Shown here: in pieces, positions 1-10,160 of the stretch
Layout: each line of letters starts with the position of its first letter
Numbering within the stretch: position 1 is the first letter of the stretch
Assembly (NCBI GenBank): GCA_030386875.1
Contig: CM059576.1
Location: forward strand, 9,515,058 to 9,579,057
Reading direction: 5' to 3'
From: Morinoia aosen
Lineage: Eukaryota; Arthropoda; Malacostraca; Amphipoda; Talitridae
DNA length: 64,000 nt
The notes under the pieces: model-generated
Databases searched by the model: none
The model's input: only the letters and a program-made list of their open reading frames with translations
What the model was told of the DNA's origin: nothing
Position numbers and translations under genes: made by a program

Positions 1-564
1 CAAGAGAGAGTCACAACACTGTCCAAAACAGCTCAAATCTAACTTGACATTTAGAACAATGTGTACAAAACTGTTAGCAAGAGAGATATATAACATTGAC
101 ACGACAAATGGAGAATTGCCATTGCAACTAGAATTGTGGGAGTAAAAACAGAAAAGCTGTGGCAGCATATATTCCAACCCAACATCATTTGAAGTCTTCC
201 AGCTTTTGAGATATTTAACTTTGAAGTTACAGGAACATTGTTCATATAATTGAACAAACGAACATGTAAATAAGCAAAAAAACTAACCTAAATAAACCTA
301 AAATAACTCAATTTAACTCAACCATACCAAGGCCGAGGATTTATGCCAAAAACTTTGCACGGTCCACTTCCGCGAAACGCCGAAAAAGCCGTATCGACAC
401 TGCCGTTAGTGCTATTCTTACCTGAACGTTATTTATGCTATATCTCAAAAACTAAGCATTTGCGAGCACAATGTTATTTGTGTAAAACGTCTTAAAATGT
501 TTCCAATTACCTAAATTTTGTAATGAAATTATGAAAGTTGTTGACAACATTAAATTCAATATTG
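1..564. other. Intergenic DNA, nothing recognised
   Basis: AT-rich sequence with short chance reading frames only. I see no domain, tandem repeat or element end here. Confidence 0.5.
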
Positions 565-1045
565 ACTCTTCAATGATATTCAAATTACCTTCCTGATCCA
601 ATCCAACAATACATTACATACCACAATCATCTTCAGCATATCTGGCATACCACACATTCTCTCTATACTGCTTCATGAAACTTTCTCTCTCTTGCTCATA
701 CTTACTACATTCCAGTACCAAATGCTCAATTGTTTCCTCCACTCCCCTATTACACTGCAGACATAATCTGTTATTATTCTCATTCCATCTCCATGTACGT
801 CTGTTCACACCCAATGACTTACATCGCACAGAAAACAAGAGTTGACTTCCAAATCTACCATCATAGAACATCTCAAACTTAGGTGCTTCTTTTTTCATAT
901 ACTAGTCAAGTGTAGGCTTCCGCATCATGTTAAGCTTCCACTTATTCAATTCATACTCTTTTGTTTGTCTCTCAATCTCTTTCTTCTACCTCTTGCAGTC
1001 CCACCATGACCTTGCTTTTGTTGGCAACAAAGTTTTTCAGTCTTT
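565..1045 (-). pseudogene. Shortened copy of LINE-1a (C-terminal zinc-finger part)
   Basis: The minus-strand frame at 614-898 reads a near copy of the C-terminal part of the neighbouring LINE at 1293-3432. It shares the KFE-FYDG-FGSQLLF run, the W-R-WNENNNRLC-QCN finger start and EETIEH-VLECSKYEQERESF. At about 1005 the match jumps from the region equivalent to position 1788 of the neighbour to the region equivalent to 2403 (CATGACCTT-CTTTT). This copy therefore has an internal deletion of roughly 600 bp. It is a dead fragment and no function is expected. Clade is unassigned, as for its neighbour. Confidence 0.75.
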
Positions 1046-1292
1046 TTTTTTCACTTGAACTTGAGGGCCGACAGTGTCGGGGCCTTTGTAACGGCCTACA
1101 ATTCCCTCCACAATTTTCACACAAAGAGTATAGCGCCTTGTACCAGACTTGTCCACTAAACTACTCAGGATCTACCGATCCTTGTCACAAGCTTCCATTG
1201 GAAGGCATCACCGGGGCAACCAGTGTGTCAAAACACCATCCCCCGGCACATTGGGTCATTACAGCCCATTCTACCAGACTGGCTCATTCCAG
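1046..1292. other. Unassigned sequence between two LINE copies
   Basis: This stretch lies just 3' (on the minus strand) of the LINE-1a stop codon, so it may include that element's 3' UTR. It is less AT-rich than its surroundings. I see no gene in it. Confidence 0.35.
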
Positions 1293-3432
1293 TCACTGTC
1301 TCTTACTCCAGGCACGCACAAGAAACACTTTCATAGCCTCAGTGATACTCGCATTACACTCCTGATCCAATCCAGCAAGACAGCTCATACCGCAATCATC
1401 TTCAGCGCATCTGGCATTCCACACATTCTCTCCATACTGCTCAGACACCACATTCATAAAACTCTCTCTCTCTTGCTCATACTTACTACATTCCAGCACA
1501 AAATGCTCAATTGTTTCCTCTACTCCACTATTACACTGCTGACATAATCTGTTATTATTCTCATTCCATCTCCATGTATGTCTGTTCACACTCAATGACT
1601 TACATCTCACAGCAAACAAGAGTTGACTTCCAAAACTACCATCATAGAACAGCTCAAACTTAGGTGCTTTCTTTTTCATATACCAGTTAAGTGTAGGCTT
1701 CCGCATCATGCTAAGCTTCCACTTATTCAATCCATACTCTTTTGTTTGTCTCTCAATCTCTTTCTTCCACCTCTTGCAGTCCCACTCAGGCCCTACACCT
1801 CCAACATTTATTAAACTCCAGTCATCCACAGGTCTCCCAATTCTAACATGAATAATCTTTTGCATACTGAGTTTCCTTGCATGCCCCCAACATACTTTCT
1901 CCCAACAGCTTACACTCAGATTCCATTCAAAGATTCGCCTTACCCATCTGCTATTCTGCATTCTTTCAATTCTCACCTTATAATTCAGCACAGCTTTCAT
2001 CATTCTTTCTGAAAATAGGCTCCACCCTAGGTCACCTCTAATGGCTTCTATAGCTGTCCATTTTGGAGCACCCAATGCTACACGTCCTACCTTATTTTGT
2101 ATCACATCCAGCTTTTCAAGATCACTTCCATTCCAAGCAAGAGCACTCATACCATACATGACACTAGGTACAGCAACATACTTCCACATTCCTATCACAC
2201 ATTCGTACTTGTTTGCTCTGTATCTGGCCACACTACCTAACCGTCCACTCCATTGCATTGCTTTAGCCACTTTCTCACCTTTAGTTCTAGTACATCCATC
2301 TTCACTCATCATACAAACTAGATATTTGTATTCTTTTGTTCTACCTATTCTGATTTCTCCAATATTCCACAGTCTGTCTCTATCAGTCTCATCACTATTT
2401 ATAACCATGACCTTACTTTTATCGGCACCAAAGTTCATCTTGAAATCTATACTATATCCATTCACAATGTCAAGCATCCTTTGTAGTTCATGACCACATT
2501 CACTAACCACAACCACATCATCAGCATACAACAAACAGCTCAGTCTCTCATTACCAACTTTCAGTCCTGAACCACTCCCTCTCAGTGGAACTGCTAATTC
2601 TTCTGTGTACAATCCAAACAACAGGGGGGACAGAATACAGCCCTGTCTCACTCCTCTAACACTCCTCACTTGCCCTGTTTCCAAATTTCCTAACCTGTAA
2701 CTAGATAGCACTTGTGTTCTCATACAGACTCTCTACAATGTTTACTATTTTTCTGCTAAAACCAACTTTTCTCAAAATTTCAAACAGCCTAACCCGATCC
2801 ACTCTGTCATATGCCTTTTCAATATCCAGGAATGCTAAATATACCTTCTTGTTATCCTTCTTCATTCGCTCAATTATTTCACTCACTACAAACAGATTAT
2901 CCTCCCCACGTCTATCTTGCCTAAAACCATTCTGTTCTTCTCCCAGGACTCCTAATTCCTCAACTAAATTTTTCATTCTCTCATTCAAAATACCACAAAA
3001 GATCTTACATACGGTGTCACCCAGTGCAATTGGTCTGTAATTTTTAAGTTCTTTCATACTCTTATGTCCACCCTTATGCAACAGAACTACATTACACTTG
3101 TTCCAGTCATCCGGTACTCTTTCACTCTTCCATATCTCATCAAATAAACATTTCAACATACTGACTACACTCTCTCCTCCACATTTATAGAACTCATATG
3201 GTATCTTATCAGGGCCACATGCCTTTCCATTTTTCACTTTCTTCAAAAAACTTACAATCTCTTCACAAGTGATTTCGTCTTCCATTTGCAGTTCACGTTC
3301 ATCTATCAGAAAATTTATCGGTTCATCACACTGCAACCATTGACTACTAATTCATCAACTTGAACTTCAGTACCTCTATCATTACCTTGTATAAACCTAT
3401 ACCAATCTTTTATTCCATCTGGACCTTTCTTT
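1293..3432 (-). pseudogene. LINE-1a non-LTR reverse transcriptase, frameshifted and truncated
   Basis: Two overlapping minus-strand frames make one reverse transcriptase. The frame at 3336-2701 holds the RT palm start (GKACGPDKIP, LKNYRPIAL, FLDIEKAYDRVDR). The frame at 2723-1293 holds RQGCILSPLLF, the catalytic YADD, a thumb/connection region and a C-terminal finger (C-QC ... H-VLEC). The frames part near 2705, where about four extra bases interrupt the expected reading. A third frame reads KKGPDGIKDWYRF up to about 3432, where the I-type LINE cuts the element off. The upstream endonuclease region is absent. Such proteins carry out target-primed reverse transcription; this copy is inactive. 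The clade is uncertain: RT followed by a CCHC-like finger and no RNase H is common to several LINE groups. Confidence 0.85.
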
Positions 3433-3433
3433 C

Positions 3434-3459
3434 TTACTTACTTCGGGTTACTTCGGGTT
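3434..3459 (-). repeat. Tandem 10-mer tail at the 3' end of the I-type LINE
   Basis: On the minus strand the 3' end runs AACCCGAAGT twice, then AAGTAAG, in place of a poly(A) tail. Short tandem-repeat tails are typical of I, CR1 and L2 LINEs and mark the junction with LINE-1a at about 3433. Confidence 0.6.
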
Positions 3460-3520
3460 GGATGAGGCGCGTCGCCGACGAAGGCCTTGGCGCCCCTTCT
3501 CTGCATTGCTTGTTTTAGGA

Positions 3521-6500
3521 TCAAATTCTTGAGAGGAAGTCTGTTGTTCTCAGGAAGTCTATGATTGCTTCAGGACACAGAAGAGGGCTGATGATGGCAT
3601 TTACTGTGAATGGCACATTGTTGGCAGTGCAGAGCTGATGCAGCGGTAGGCGGAAATTATCATACTTTGGGCAAGTAATGAAGATGTGCTCGAGTGAGAG
3701 AGGACAGCAGCAGCAGCTGCACCTCAGGGGCAGAGATCTTGTCAGGTAGTGGCTGTGCGTTAGGCGCGTTATGCCAAGTCGAATGCGGGTGAAGGCAATT
3801 TGGCTGGTACGGGGAAGTTGGCAAGGAACTGATTCTGTGTTTATTTGTCTCTTGAAGTCAGTTAGGTTTGCAGAGCGAGCAGCCCAGTCAGACTGCCATT
3901 CCCCCAAGTAGAAGGAATTTAGTTTGGAGTGGAGCTCTCTGTAAGAGAGTGGAAGTGCCACAGTATTTGGTAGAACCAGTGCTTCCTTGGCTAATGTATC
4001 TGCACTTTCGTTGCCTTTAATGCCTTTATGGCTTGGAATCCAGTGCAACGTTACTTTCCCAGGGGGCATTGCAAGGAGCAAGTTGCTAATCCACACAATA
4101 AGGAAATGGGTGGGACGGTTAGGTGAGCTGATTGCAAGAATTGAGGATAGAGAGTCTGATAGAATGATAAAGTTTCCACCCAATTTTGATAGAAAAAGCA
4201 GAGCAGTGTATATGGCATAGAGCTCTGCAGAATATATTGTGCAACCTTGTGGGAGTTTGGCCTTTAGTTGAAAGTCATCACTGTAGACACCACAGCCCGC
4301 CACACCATCCTTCACTGAACCATCAGTATAGACTGCCGAGCGGGTCGGATGTGCTGCCAGTAGGTCTGATACCACGGCTTGCCAGTTAGCATCAGGAGTA
4401 CTATCTCTTGGCATAATGGAGAGAGAGGAACAGACAGGGAGATCAGGAGTAGTGTATCTACAAGACATTGGGATGGTTTGAATGTCTGTAAACTTCAGTC
4501 CTGCCTTCTGGAATTCTCTGTATGCACATCCCAGGAAAGATAGTGGGATATTTAAGTGATCAAAAAGGGCAAATGGGTGGTAGTTGAGCAAGAGCAGACG
4601 CACTGGGTGATGTGGGATGGCCAATACTCTGCAGCAGTAGGACATTAGGAGGGACTGTCTGTGATACTTTAAAGGAAGCAAGTTTGCTTCTGCCTCCAGC
4701 ATGTAGGTTGGGGTGCACCGGAGTGCTCCTAGCATGGTTCGGGCAGCTGCATATTGTATTCTGTCCAGCTTTGCAAGATGTGTCTCAGCAGATGAGCCAT
4801 AAAGGAAACTGCCGTAACTTAGCTTTGATCGAACAAGCGACATGTATAGCTGCCTGAGGGTTGTAAAATCAGCTCCCCAGCCCCGGGCAGATACTACTGA
4901 CAGCAAACGCAGGTCAGATTGGCAACGCGATGCTAGCGTCCCAATGTGGTGCTTCCAAGTGAGAGATCTGTCAAAGTGCAGCCCCAGAAACTTTACCATT
5001 TTAACGAAGGTCAAGTTCCTATTGCAGAAATGGAGATTTGGAATTGCATAATTACGTTTGCGAGTGAAAATGATGGCTTCAGTTTTGCTAGCGGAGAACT
5101 CCAGGCCCCATTTGTAAGACCACTGTTCTATTTGGTGCAGTGCTTGTTGGAGTTGGTCTGTTGCTGTGTCCAAACTGGCGTGTGTGCACCAGATGGCACA
5201 ATCATCAGCATATAGTGAATGCTGGACAGAGTTTGGAATATTGGAAAACAGGTCATTTATAAAGATTGTAAAAAGAGTTGGGCTGATGACTGAGCCCTGG
5301 GGAACACCACTTGTAGCTGGGAAGGAAGTAGAATATGTGCCGCCGGTGCGTACTCTGAGAGAGCGAGAGGTGAGGAAGTTTTGTACAAATTTGGGTAGGT
5401 TGCCTCTCAGTCCAATTTGTTTTAACTTTTGCAGGAGTCCTAGGTGCCACACAGAATCAAAAGCATGTGAGATGTCAAGTAGTACTGCTACACAATAGTT
5501 TCCCAATGCCAGAGCTTCCTGAATGGTGGTCTCCAGTCTGCACAGAGCATCAGTTGTGCTATGTGATGCTCGAAATCCACTCTGTGAGGTGTCAAAAAAG
5601 GAGCACTTTTCCAGGTGGCTTTGCAGTCGCCAGTTGACCATCTTCTCTAAGACTTTGCATAAGCAGTTTGTCAGTGAGATAGGTCTGTATGAAGAGGTGA
5701 GGAAAGATGGCTTGCCTGGTTTAATAATAGGGACAACTATAGCTTCATGCCATTGATGTGGAAAACCATTGCTGTATAGAAAGTTGTAGAAGGCCAAGAG
5801 GCTGTGTTGATGGTGGCTGGAAAGTTGCTGGAGAAACATAAACGGTATCTGATCTGCTCCAGGAGACGTTGATGTTGAGGTTCTGATGGCCTTTCTCAGT
5901 TCACTGAGTGAAAAAGGTTTATTATACCAAGGAGATGAGGAGTATTGAAAGTTAGGAGGATTTCTCTCTATAAGTTGCTTGTGGGTTTGGAATACTGCAT
6001 TGGCTGAGGTGACACAGTTTCTTTGAGAGAAGAAATGAGCAAATTCATTTGATACGTTAGTAGGATTGGTGGTAGGATGGTTATTGATTCGTAGGGCAAT
6101 GAGTTTTGTAACTGGTTTTCCTTTGAAGGCTCTCACCTTGTTCCACACTTGACTGCTTGTTGATTTGCTGTTTATTGATGACACAAATGCTTGCCAGCTT
6201 TGCATTCTGGCTTCCTTAGTGGTTTTAATGAAAATCGCCCGGGCTCTCTTGTATTCAATCCAAAGTGATGTATTTCCTCTGTTTTTCTTATATTTGTTAA
6301 GTGCTTTCTTTTTATTTCTCATTGTGACAGAGCAAGCTTTGTTCCACCAACAGACAGACATTTTTTTTGTATTTGGGCATGATTTTTGGAGGTGCTGCTC
6401 AGCCGCAGACATGAAAGCAGATGTTACAGTGCCACATGCTTGAGTAGGGGAAAGGAAATAGGAGGGTAGGGTAAGTGAGTTCCGGAATGAAGTCCAGTCT

Positions 6501-7207
6501 GCTGTTTTGAGAAGCCATCTGGATATATGCATGTCTGGAGAAGTTAGGTTAGATGATACTAGAATTGGAAAGTGGTCACTTGTGCAAGGGTCTGGGTGTA
6601 CCATCCATGTGAACAATGGTGCTATATCTGGAGAGCAGAGAGTGAGGTCTATGTGGCTAAAGTTTCCCTGTGATGTAAGAAAGGTGGGTTCTGAGGTATT
6701 CATTAGAAATATGTTATTGTCTTCCAGTAATTGGGCAATAATAGAGCCTCTGTGGTCATTTGATGGAGAGCCCCATGAGATGTGGTGTGCATTTGAGTCA
6801 AGAGATAGAATGAAAGGTCTGGGTAGTTCAGCTATCAGGAGTGGAAATTCGGTTTGTAGTAATGAGTTAGGTAAGTTAGGTGGAAGGTATAGAGAACATA
6901 GAGTTATGCTTATTTGCGGTAGAAATATTTTTGTAGCACATGCTTCCAGACTCAGCTCCAGAGGAAGAAGAACCTGATTGATTGATTCACCAACATATAT
7001 TGCAACACCCCCTCCCCTGCTAGCCACTCGATCATACCGGGCTATCACCTGTTGGAAGCCTTTAATATTTCTTGTTTGCTCTGCTGTTTGCTGTGTTTCC
7101 TGGAGGCATAAGACCTGAGGGGACAGATCGGCAATAAGTTTTTGTAGGTAGGGATATCGAGCATTGAGAGATCGGAGGTTCCATTGTAGTAGGCAGAAGT
7201 CCTTCAT
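3521..7207 (-). CDS. I-type LINE ORF2: endonuclease, reverse transcriptase, RNase H
   Basis: A 1228-residue open frame. The N-terminal apurinic-like endonuclease (about 1-225) shows LQWNLRSLN, LQET, SLDSNAHH and SDHFPI. The RT (about 460-760) shows SYRPISL, LLDISHAFDSV, GVPQGSVISPTLF and the catalytic YADD. An RNase H domain (about 940-1075) shows YTDGS, SAELYAI, LSDSLSS and IPSHKGIKGNE-AD. A C-terminal Cys-rich finger ends with LEHIFITCPKYDNFR. The protein nicks target DNA and copies the LINE RNA at the nick. The length and domain order are complete for the I group and no disabling change is visible. The ATG follows the ORF1 stop by two nucleotides (TAA CT ATG), which suggests coupled re-initiation. 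Confidence 0.9.
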   Translation of the reverse strand: MKDFCLLQWNLRSLNARYPYLQKLIADLSPQVLCLQETQQTAEQTRNIKGFQQVIARYDRVASRGGGVAIYVGESINQVLLPLELSLEACATKIFLPQISITLCSLYLPPNLPNSLLQTEFPLLIAELPRPFILSLDSNAHHISWGSPSNDHRGSIIAQLLEDNNIFLMNTSEPTFLTSQGNFSHIDLTLCSPDIAPLFTWMVHPDPCTSDHFPILVSSNLTSPDMHISRWLLKTADWTSFRNSLTLPSYFLSPTQACGTVTSAFMSAAEQHLQKSCPNTKKMSVCWWNKACSVTMRNKKKALNKYKKNRGNTSLWIEYKRARAIFIKTTKEARMQSWQAFVSSINSKSTSSQVWNKVRAFKGKPVTKLIALRINNHPTTNPTNVSNEFAHFFSQRNCVTSANAVFQTHKQLIERNPPNFQYSSSPWYNKPFSLSELRKAIRTSTSTSPGADQIPFMFLQQLSSHHQHSLLAFYNFLYSNGFPHQWHEAIVVPIIKPGKPSFLTSSYRPISLTNCLCKVLEKMVNWRLQSHLEKCSFFDTSQSGFRASHSTTDALCRLETTIQEALALGNYCVAVLLDISHAFDSVWHLGLLQKLKQIGLRGNLPKFVQNFLTSRSLRVRTGGTYSTSFPATSGVPQGSVISPTLFTIFINDLFSNIPNSVQHSLYADDCAIWCTHASLDTATDQLQQALHQIEQWSYKWGLEFSASKTEAIIFTRKRNYAIPNLHFCNRNLTFVKMVKFLGLHFDRSLTWKHHIGTLASRCQSDLRLLSVVSARGWGADFTTLRQLYMSLVRSKLSYGSFLYGSSAETHLAKLDRIQYAAARTMLGALRCTPTYMLEAEANLLPLKYHRQSLLMSYCCRVLAIPHHPVRLLLLNYHPFALFDHLNIPLSFLGCAYREFQKAGLKFTDIQTIPMSCRYTTPDLPVCSSLSIMPRDSTPDANWQAVVSDLLAAHPTRSAVYTDGSVKDGVAGCGVYSDDFQLKAKLPQGCTIYSAELYAIYTALLFLSKLGGNFIILSDSLSSILAISSPNRPTHFLIVWISNLLLAMPPGKVTLHWIPSHKGIKGNESADTLAKEALVLPNTVALPLSYRELHSKLNSFYLGEWQSDWAARSANLTDFKRQINTESVPCQLPRTSQIAFTRIRLGITRLTHSHYLTRSLPLRCSCCCCPLSLEHIFITCPKYDNFRLPLHQLCTANNVPFTVNAIISPLLCPEAIIDFLRTTDFLSRI

Positions 7208-7209
7208 AG

Positions 7210-8424
7210 TTAAGTTCTTGAAGTGTGTCCCAGCTTAGTGAGAGAGTCTGTAACTATGTCACTTGCATTAAGAAGGCTGCCAAGCTCAATAAAGCATTCC
7301 ACTTTGTCAGTTATTTGAGAACTGAGGAATAGCTTGATGAGGATAGGAATCAGTTTAACAAGGATGTGAGCAAAATCAAGATTAGTTGGCAGAGGTAATG
7401 AAGGCTGTGTGAGTGGTTGAAAGGGGTGCTGAGAGTTAGTGAATGGCATGTGTTGTGTATTAGGCTGTGGAGTGTGTTGTGGGGCTTGTGGCATGAGTTG
7501 TGAGTGGTGCTGAGAGTTAATGGATGGCATGTGTTGGGATGCTTGTGGGTTAGGTTGTGGGACATAGGACTGATTGGTGTCTGAGGGTGTCAAATGTTGA
7601 GAGCTGTAGGGTAAGGGAGGTTGCGAGGCTGGTAATAAGTGGCCACTGCAAGATTGGCTGGCACTTTCTAAGGAGGGTAACTCTGATTGAGAACATTGTT
7701 GAAGAGTAGGTAGAGAGTTGCATGTCTGTGCTGGAAGACTGGGAAATACCTTTGAAGAATTGATGTCAGGTACTGTATTGCGTTGTGTCTGAGGAAGACT
7801 TAGGTTAGTACTGATAGTTGTGTGTGTAGGAGCTAATTGTGCACTGATATTTGAGTTGTGTGAGCTGTAGTTAGTGCTATTCTGTTGACGTACTCTTGCA
7901 CGAGCCTCTGCAAATGTTATTCCTTCATCAGTTGTAAGGTGACAGGCATCCACTTCTTGGAGGTATGCTATACAAAGTCTCGAGGTAGCTGGATGCTCCC
8001 TAGAACAGTGGTAACATTTTGGTTGCTTATCAGAGTGAGGGCAGGTATCTGCGCTGTGACCAGTTGTGGCACAGTGACTACAGATGGGCTGTGTGGTAGA
8101 GCATCTGATCCTTGAATGACCATATTGGAGGCATTTACTACATCGCATAGGACTAGGGTAATACTTGTCGACTTTATATTGGACATATCCAAGGCGGATT
8201 TCACTTGGCGGTGATGGGCACAAGAATGTCAATACATATAGAGGCACATGGCTTTTCTTTGGATCTAGGAGAAGTTTTCGCACAGCAACCACATTGTGAT
8301 TCTCTAGCATGGTTAATATATAGTTTAGAGGTTCATCAGCTAATTCGGGTGCCAGTATTTTGCCATATGAAAGATGTGTGGTCCAAGCCACGGAAGTAGT
8401 AATTGAGATATTTTTTCCATTCAT
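7210..8424 (-). CDS. I-type LINE ORF1: gag-like RNA-binding protein with CCHC knuckles
   Basis: A 404-residue frame directly upstream of ORF2. Zinc knuckles lie at about residues 94-150 (CSKCLQYGHSRIRC, CSHCATTGHSADTC, CYHCSREHPATSRLC). Before them is a conserved gag core (FLCPSPPSEIRLGYVQYKVDKYYPSPMRC is split here as FLCPSPPSEIRLG and YVQYKVDKYYPSPMRC). The C-terminal half is rich in Gln, Ser, Pro and His. In this family ORF1 packages the element RNA. The start is uncertain: the same frame is open for about 17 codons upstream, to an in-frame TGA near 8472, and another frame is open beyond that. The N-terminus may be longer or shifted. Confidence 0.8.
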   Translation of the reverse strand: MNGKNISITTSVAWTTHLSYGKILAPELADEPLNYILTMLENHNVVAVRKLLLDPKKSHVPLYVLTFLCPSPPSEIRLGYVQYKVDKYYPSPMRCSKCLQYGHSRIRCSTTQPICSHCATTGHSADTCPHSDKQPKCYHCSREHPATSRLCIAYLQEVDACHLTTDEGITFAEARARVRQQNSTNYSSHNSNISAQLAPTHTTISTNLSLPQTQRNTVPDINSSKVFPSLPAQTCNSLPTLQQCSQSELPSLESASQSCSGHLLPASQPPLPYSSQHLTPSDTNQSYVPQPNPQASQHMPSINSQHHSQLMPQAPQHTPQPNTQHMPFTNSQHPFQPLTQPSLPLPTNLDFAHILVKLIPILIKLFLSSQITDKVECFIELGSLLNASDIVTDSLTKLGHTSRT

Positions 8425-8538
8425 GCACAGATCTTTTAGCTCACCTCCCGTGTCCAGTATTGGATAAGATTCTCATATTCACTATTTGATGTAAAAATGT
8501 CGATCTGATAATGGAAATTTTAGCCAAAGATTGATTAT

Positions 8539-9444
8539 CCCATTCCAAACGGCAGAACTATATATATATATTTCGTCCCAAAAATGGTCCCATTCAACGG
8601 CGCGTCTACATATATATGTATATTCGCTGTTTCATTCCGCCTGTTACACATAAGTGGTGGCTACAATATAAAGACTGCGTGCAGAAAAGTGTTGTCTGGT
8701 ATCCTTTTCAGTTCCTCAGATAATTTTAAGCAAGTTAAACAATGAATTCAGTGTCTTACGAGACATCAATATGGATGGTGCGTGATTGCGGGGCAGGAAA
8801 GGTTGCAGACTTGCTCCTCTACCTACTTTGTTATCAGTTTTTTGTTCGTTTTCCCAGTTGAGTTGAAATTTTTTGACCTGCTGATATTTATTGTCTTCTA
8901 ATAATAAGAACGATAATAATCTTCTCTAATAATAGTATCAGTAATAATTTCATTTGAAAAATCTCACATGCTTATGTAATCAAAATATTTCTTATACATT
9001 CTGCTCAAACTTTCCACTTTAAATCTGAGGAATCATATTCAGATGTATCATCCTGTGATCGTAAAAACACAAACTTGCTTTCTACCAACGTACTTATTAT
9101 TTTATGTCAGTAATCAAGTATAAAAAACGTCGGTACTAATCACAAATAAAAATCCAAAACAGGTCTTTACTTTAAAAATTATTCAGATTCAAATTTTTTA
9201 CTCCGTCATTTTTTTATGCACGATTATAAATAAACTAATAAATATGTCATTTTTATTCATTTATTTTAAAAATTTAGGTCCAACTTGACCCTATAAGGCG
9301 GCAACACTCTATAGAGTCACCAGCATTTCATTTAGCGGCGTGACTATAAACAGCGAGAAGTGACTGTCGTGAACAGTGGCAGCTACTATATATAAGTCAT
9401 TTCAAAATGCATGCTCCGGTAGAGACCCTGCCGTTTGGAATGGG
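8539..9444. mobile_element. 906-bp non-autonomous DNA element with 17-bp perfect TIRs
   Basis: The sequence begins CCCATTCCAAACGGCAG at 8539 and ends with its exact reverse complement at 9428-9444. The interior is AT-rich with runs of TATATATA near both ends and has no coding capacity. I could not find a clean target site duplication, so the superfamily is open. Confidence 0.7.
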
Positions 9445-9807
9445 TCAAGTATTCGGTGCTGGGCTTAATAATGTGATTATTATTCATGAATAATCTTTAA
9501 TTAAAATGATTTCTATATATAACACCAAATATGTTATTATTACTATTTATCCGTGGGAATTAAAAGATTTATCAGAATACTTAGAAAATCATTCCCGTTT
9601 TCATAACAGAACACTTACCTGACATCAGCTATACATTGTCTGAGCAGCTCTATTTATTTTATTGTTCCAGTCACAAATCCAATAATAATATCAGCACCCA
9701 ATTCAACTAACGGACAGCATCCGACACTACATTTATCTGTAGCCAATATCGGCTGAACTAATATCCAATGTCAGATCAATTAATTCACCTTTAATAGGAA
9801 ATAGCAG
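9445..9807. other. Intergenic DNA, nothing recognised
   Basis: AT-rich filler between the 906-bp TIR element and the 39-bp tandem array. Confidence 0.5.
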
Positions 9808-10160
9808 AATAATATCCAATACTGGACATGGGAGCCAATACTCAGTTGTTGTATCCAGTAATGGACATGGGAGCCGATACTTAGTAGTTGTATCCAATAC
9901 TGGACATGGAAGCCAATACTCAGTTGTTGTATCCAATACTGGACATGGGAGCCGATACTCAGTAGTTGTATCCAATACTGGACATGGGAGCCGATACTCA
10001 GTAGTTGTATCCAATACTGGACATGGGAGCCAATACTCAGTAGTTGTATCCAATACTGGACATGGGAGCTGATACTCGGTAAACGAATCCAAGTGGACAC
10101 GAGAGCCAATACTTGGTAAGTTATCCAATACCAGAAGTAGGATCCAATACTCAGAATTAA
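9808..10160. repeat. Minisatellite, 39-bp unit
   Basis: About eight units built on TATCCAATACTGGACATGGG followed by AGCC(A/G)ATACTCAGTAGTTG. The unit is a multiple of three, so reading frames stay open through the array (minus strand, repeating CPVLDTTTEY). I treat these as by-products of the repeat. The first and last units are degenerate. Confidence 0.85.

Larger units (their letters stand above)
3434..8480 (-). mobile_element. I-type non-LTR retrotransposon (LINE), nearly complete
   Basis: A two-ORF LINE on the minus strand: ORF1 (gag-like, 7210-8424) and ORF2 (endonuclease, RT, RNase H, 3521-7207). Its 3' end lies inside the older LINE-1a. The two ORFs with CCHC knuckles and a C-terminal RNase H place it in the I group of LINEs; the exact clade (I, Nimb, R1-like) is inferred. 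Both ORFs are open, so the insertion looks fairly young. The 5' boundary is not resolved; it lies between 8424 and the next element at 8539. Confidence 0.8.
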
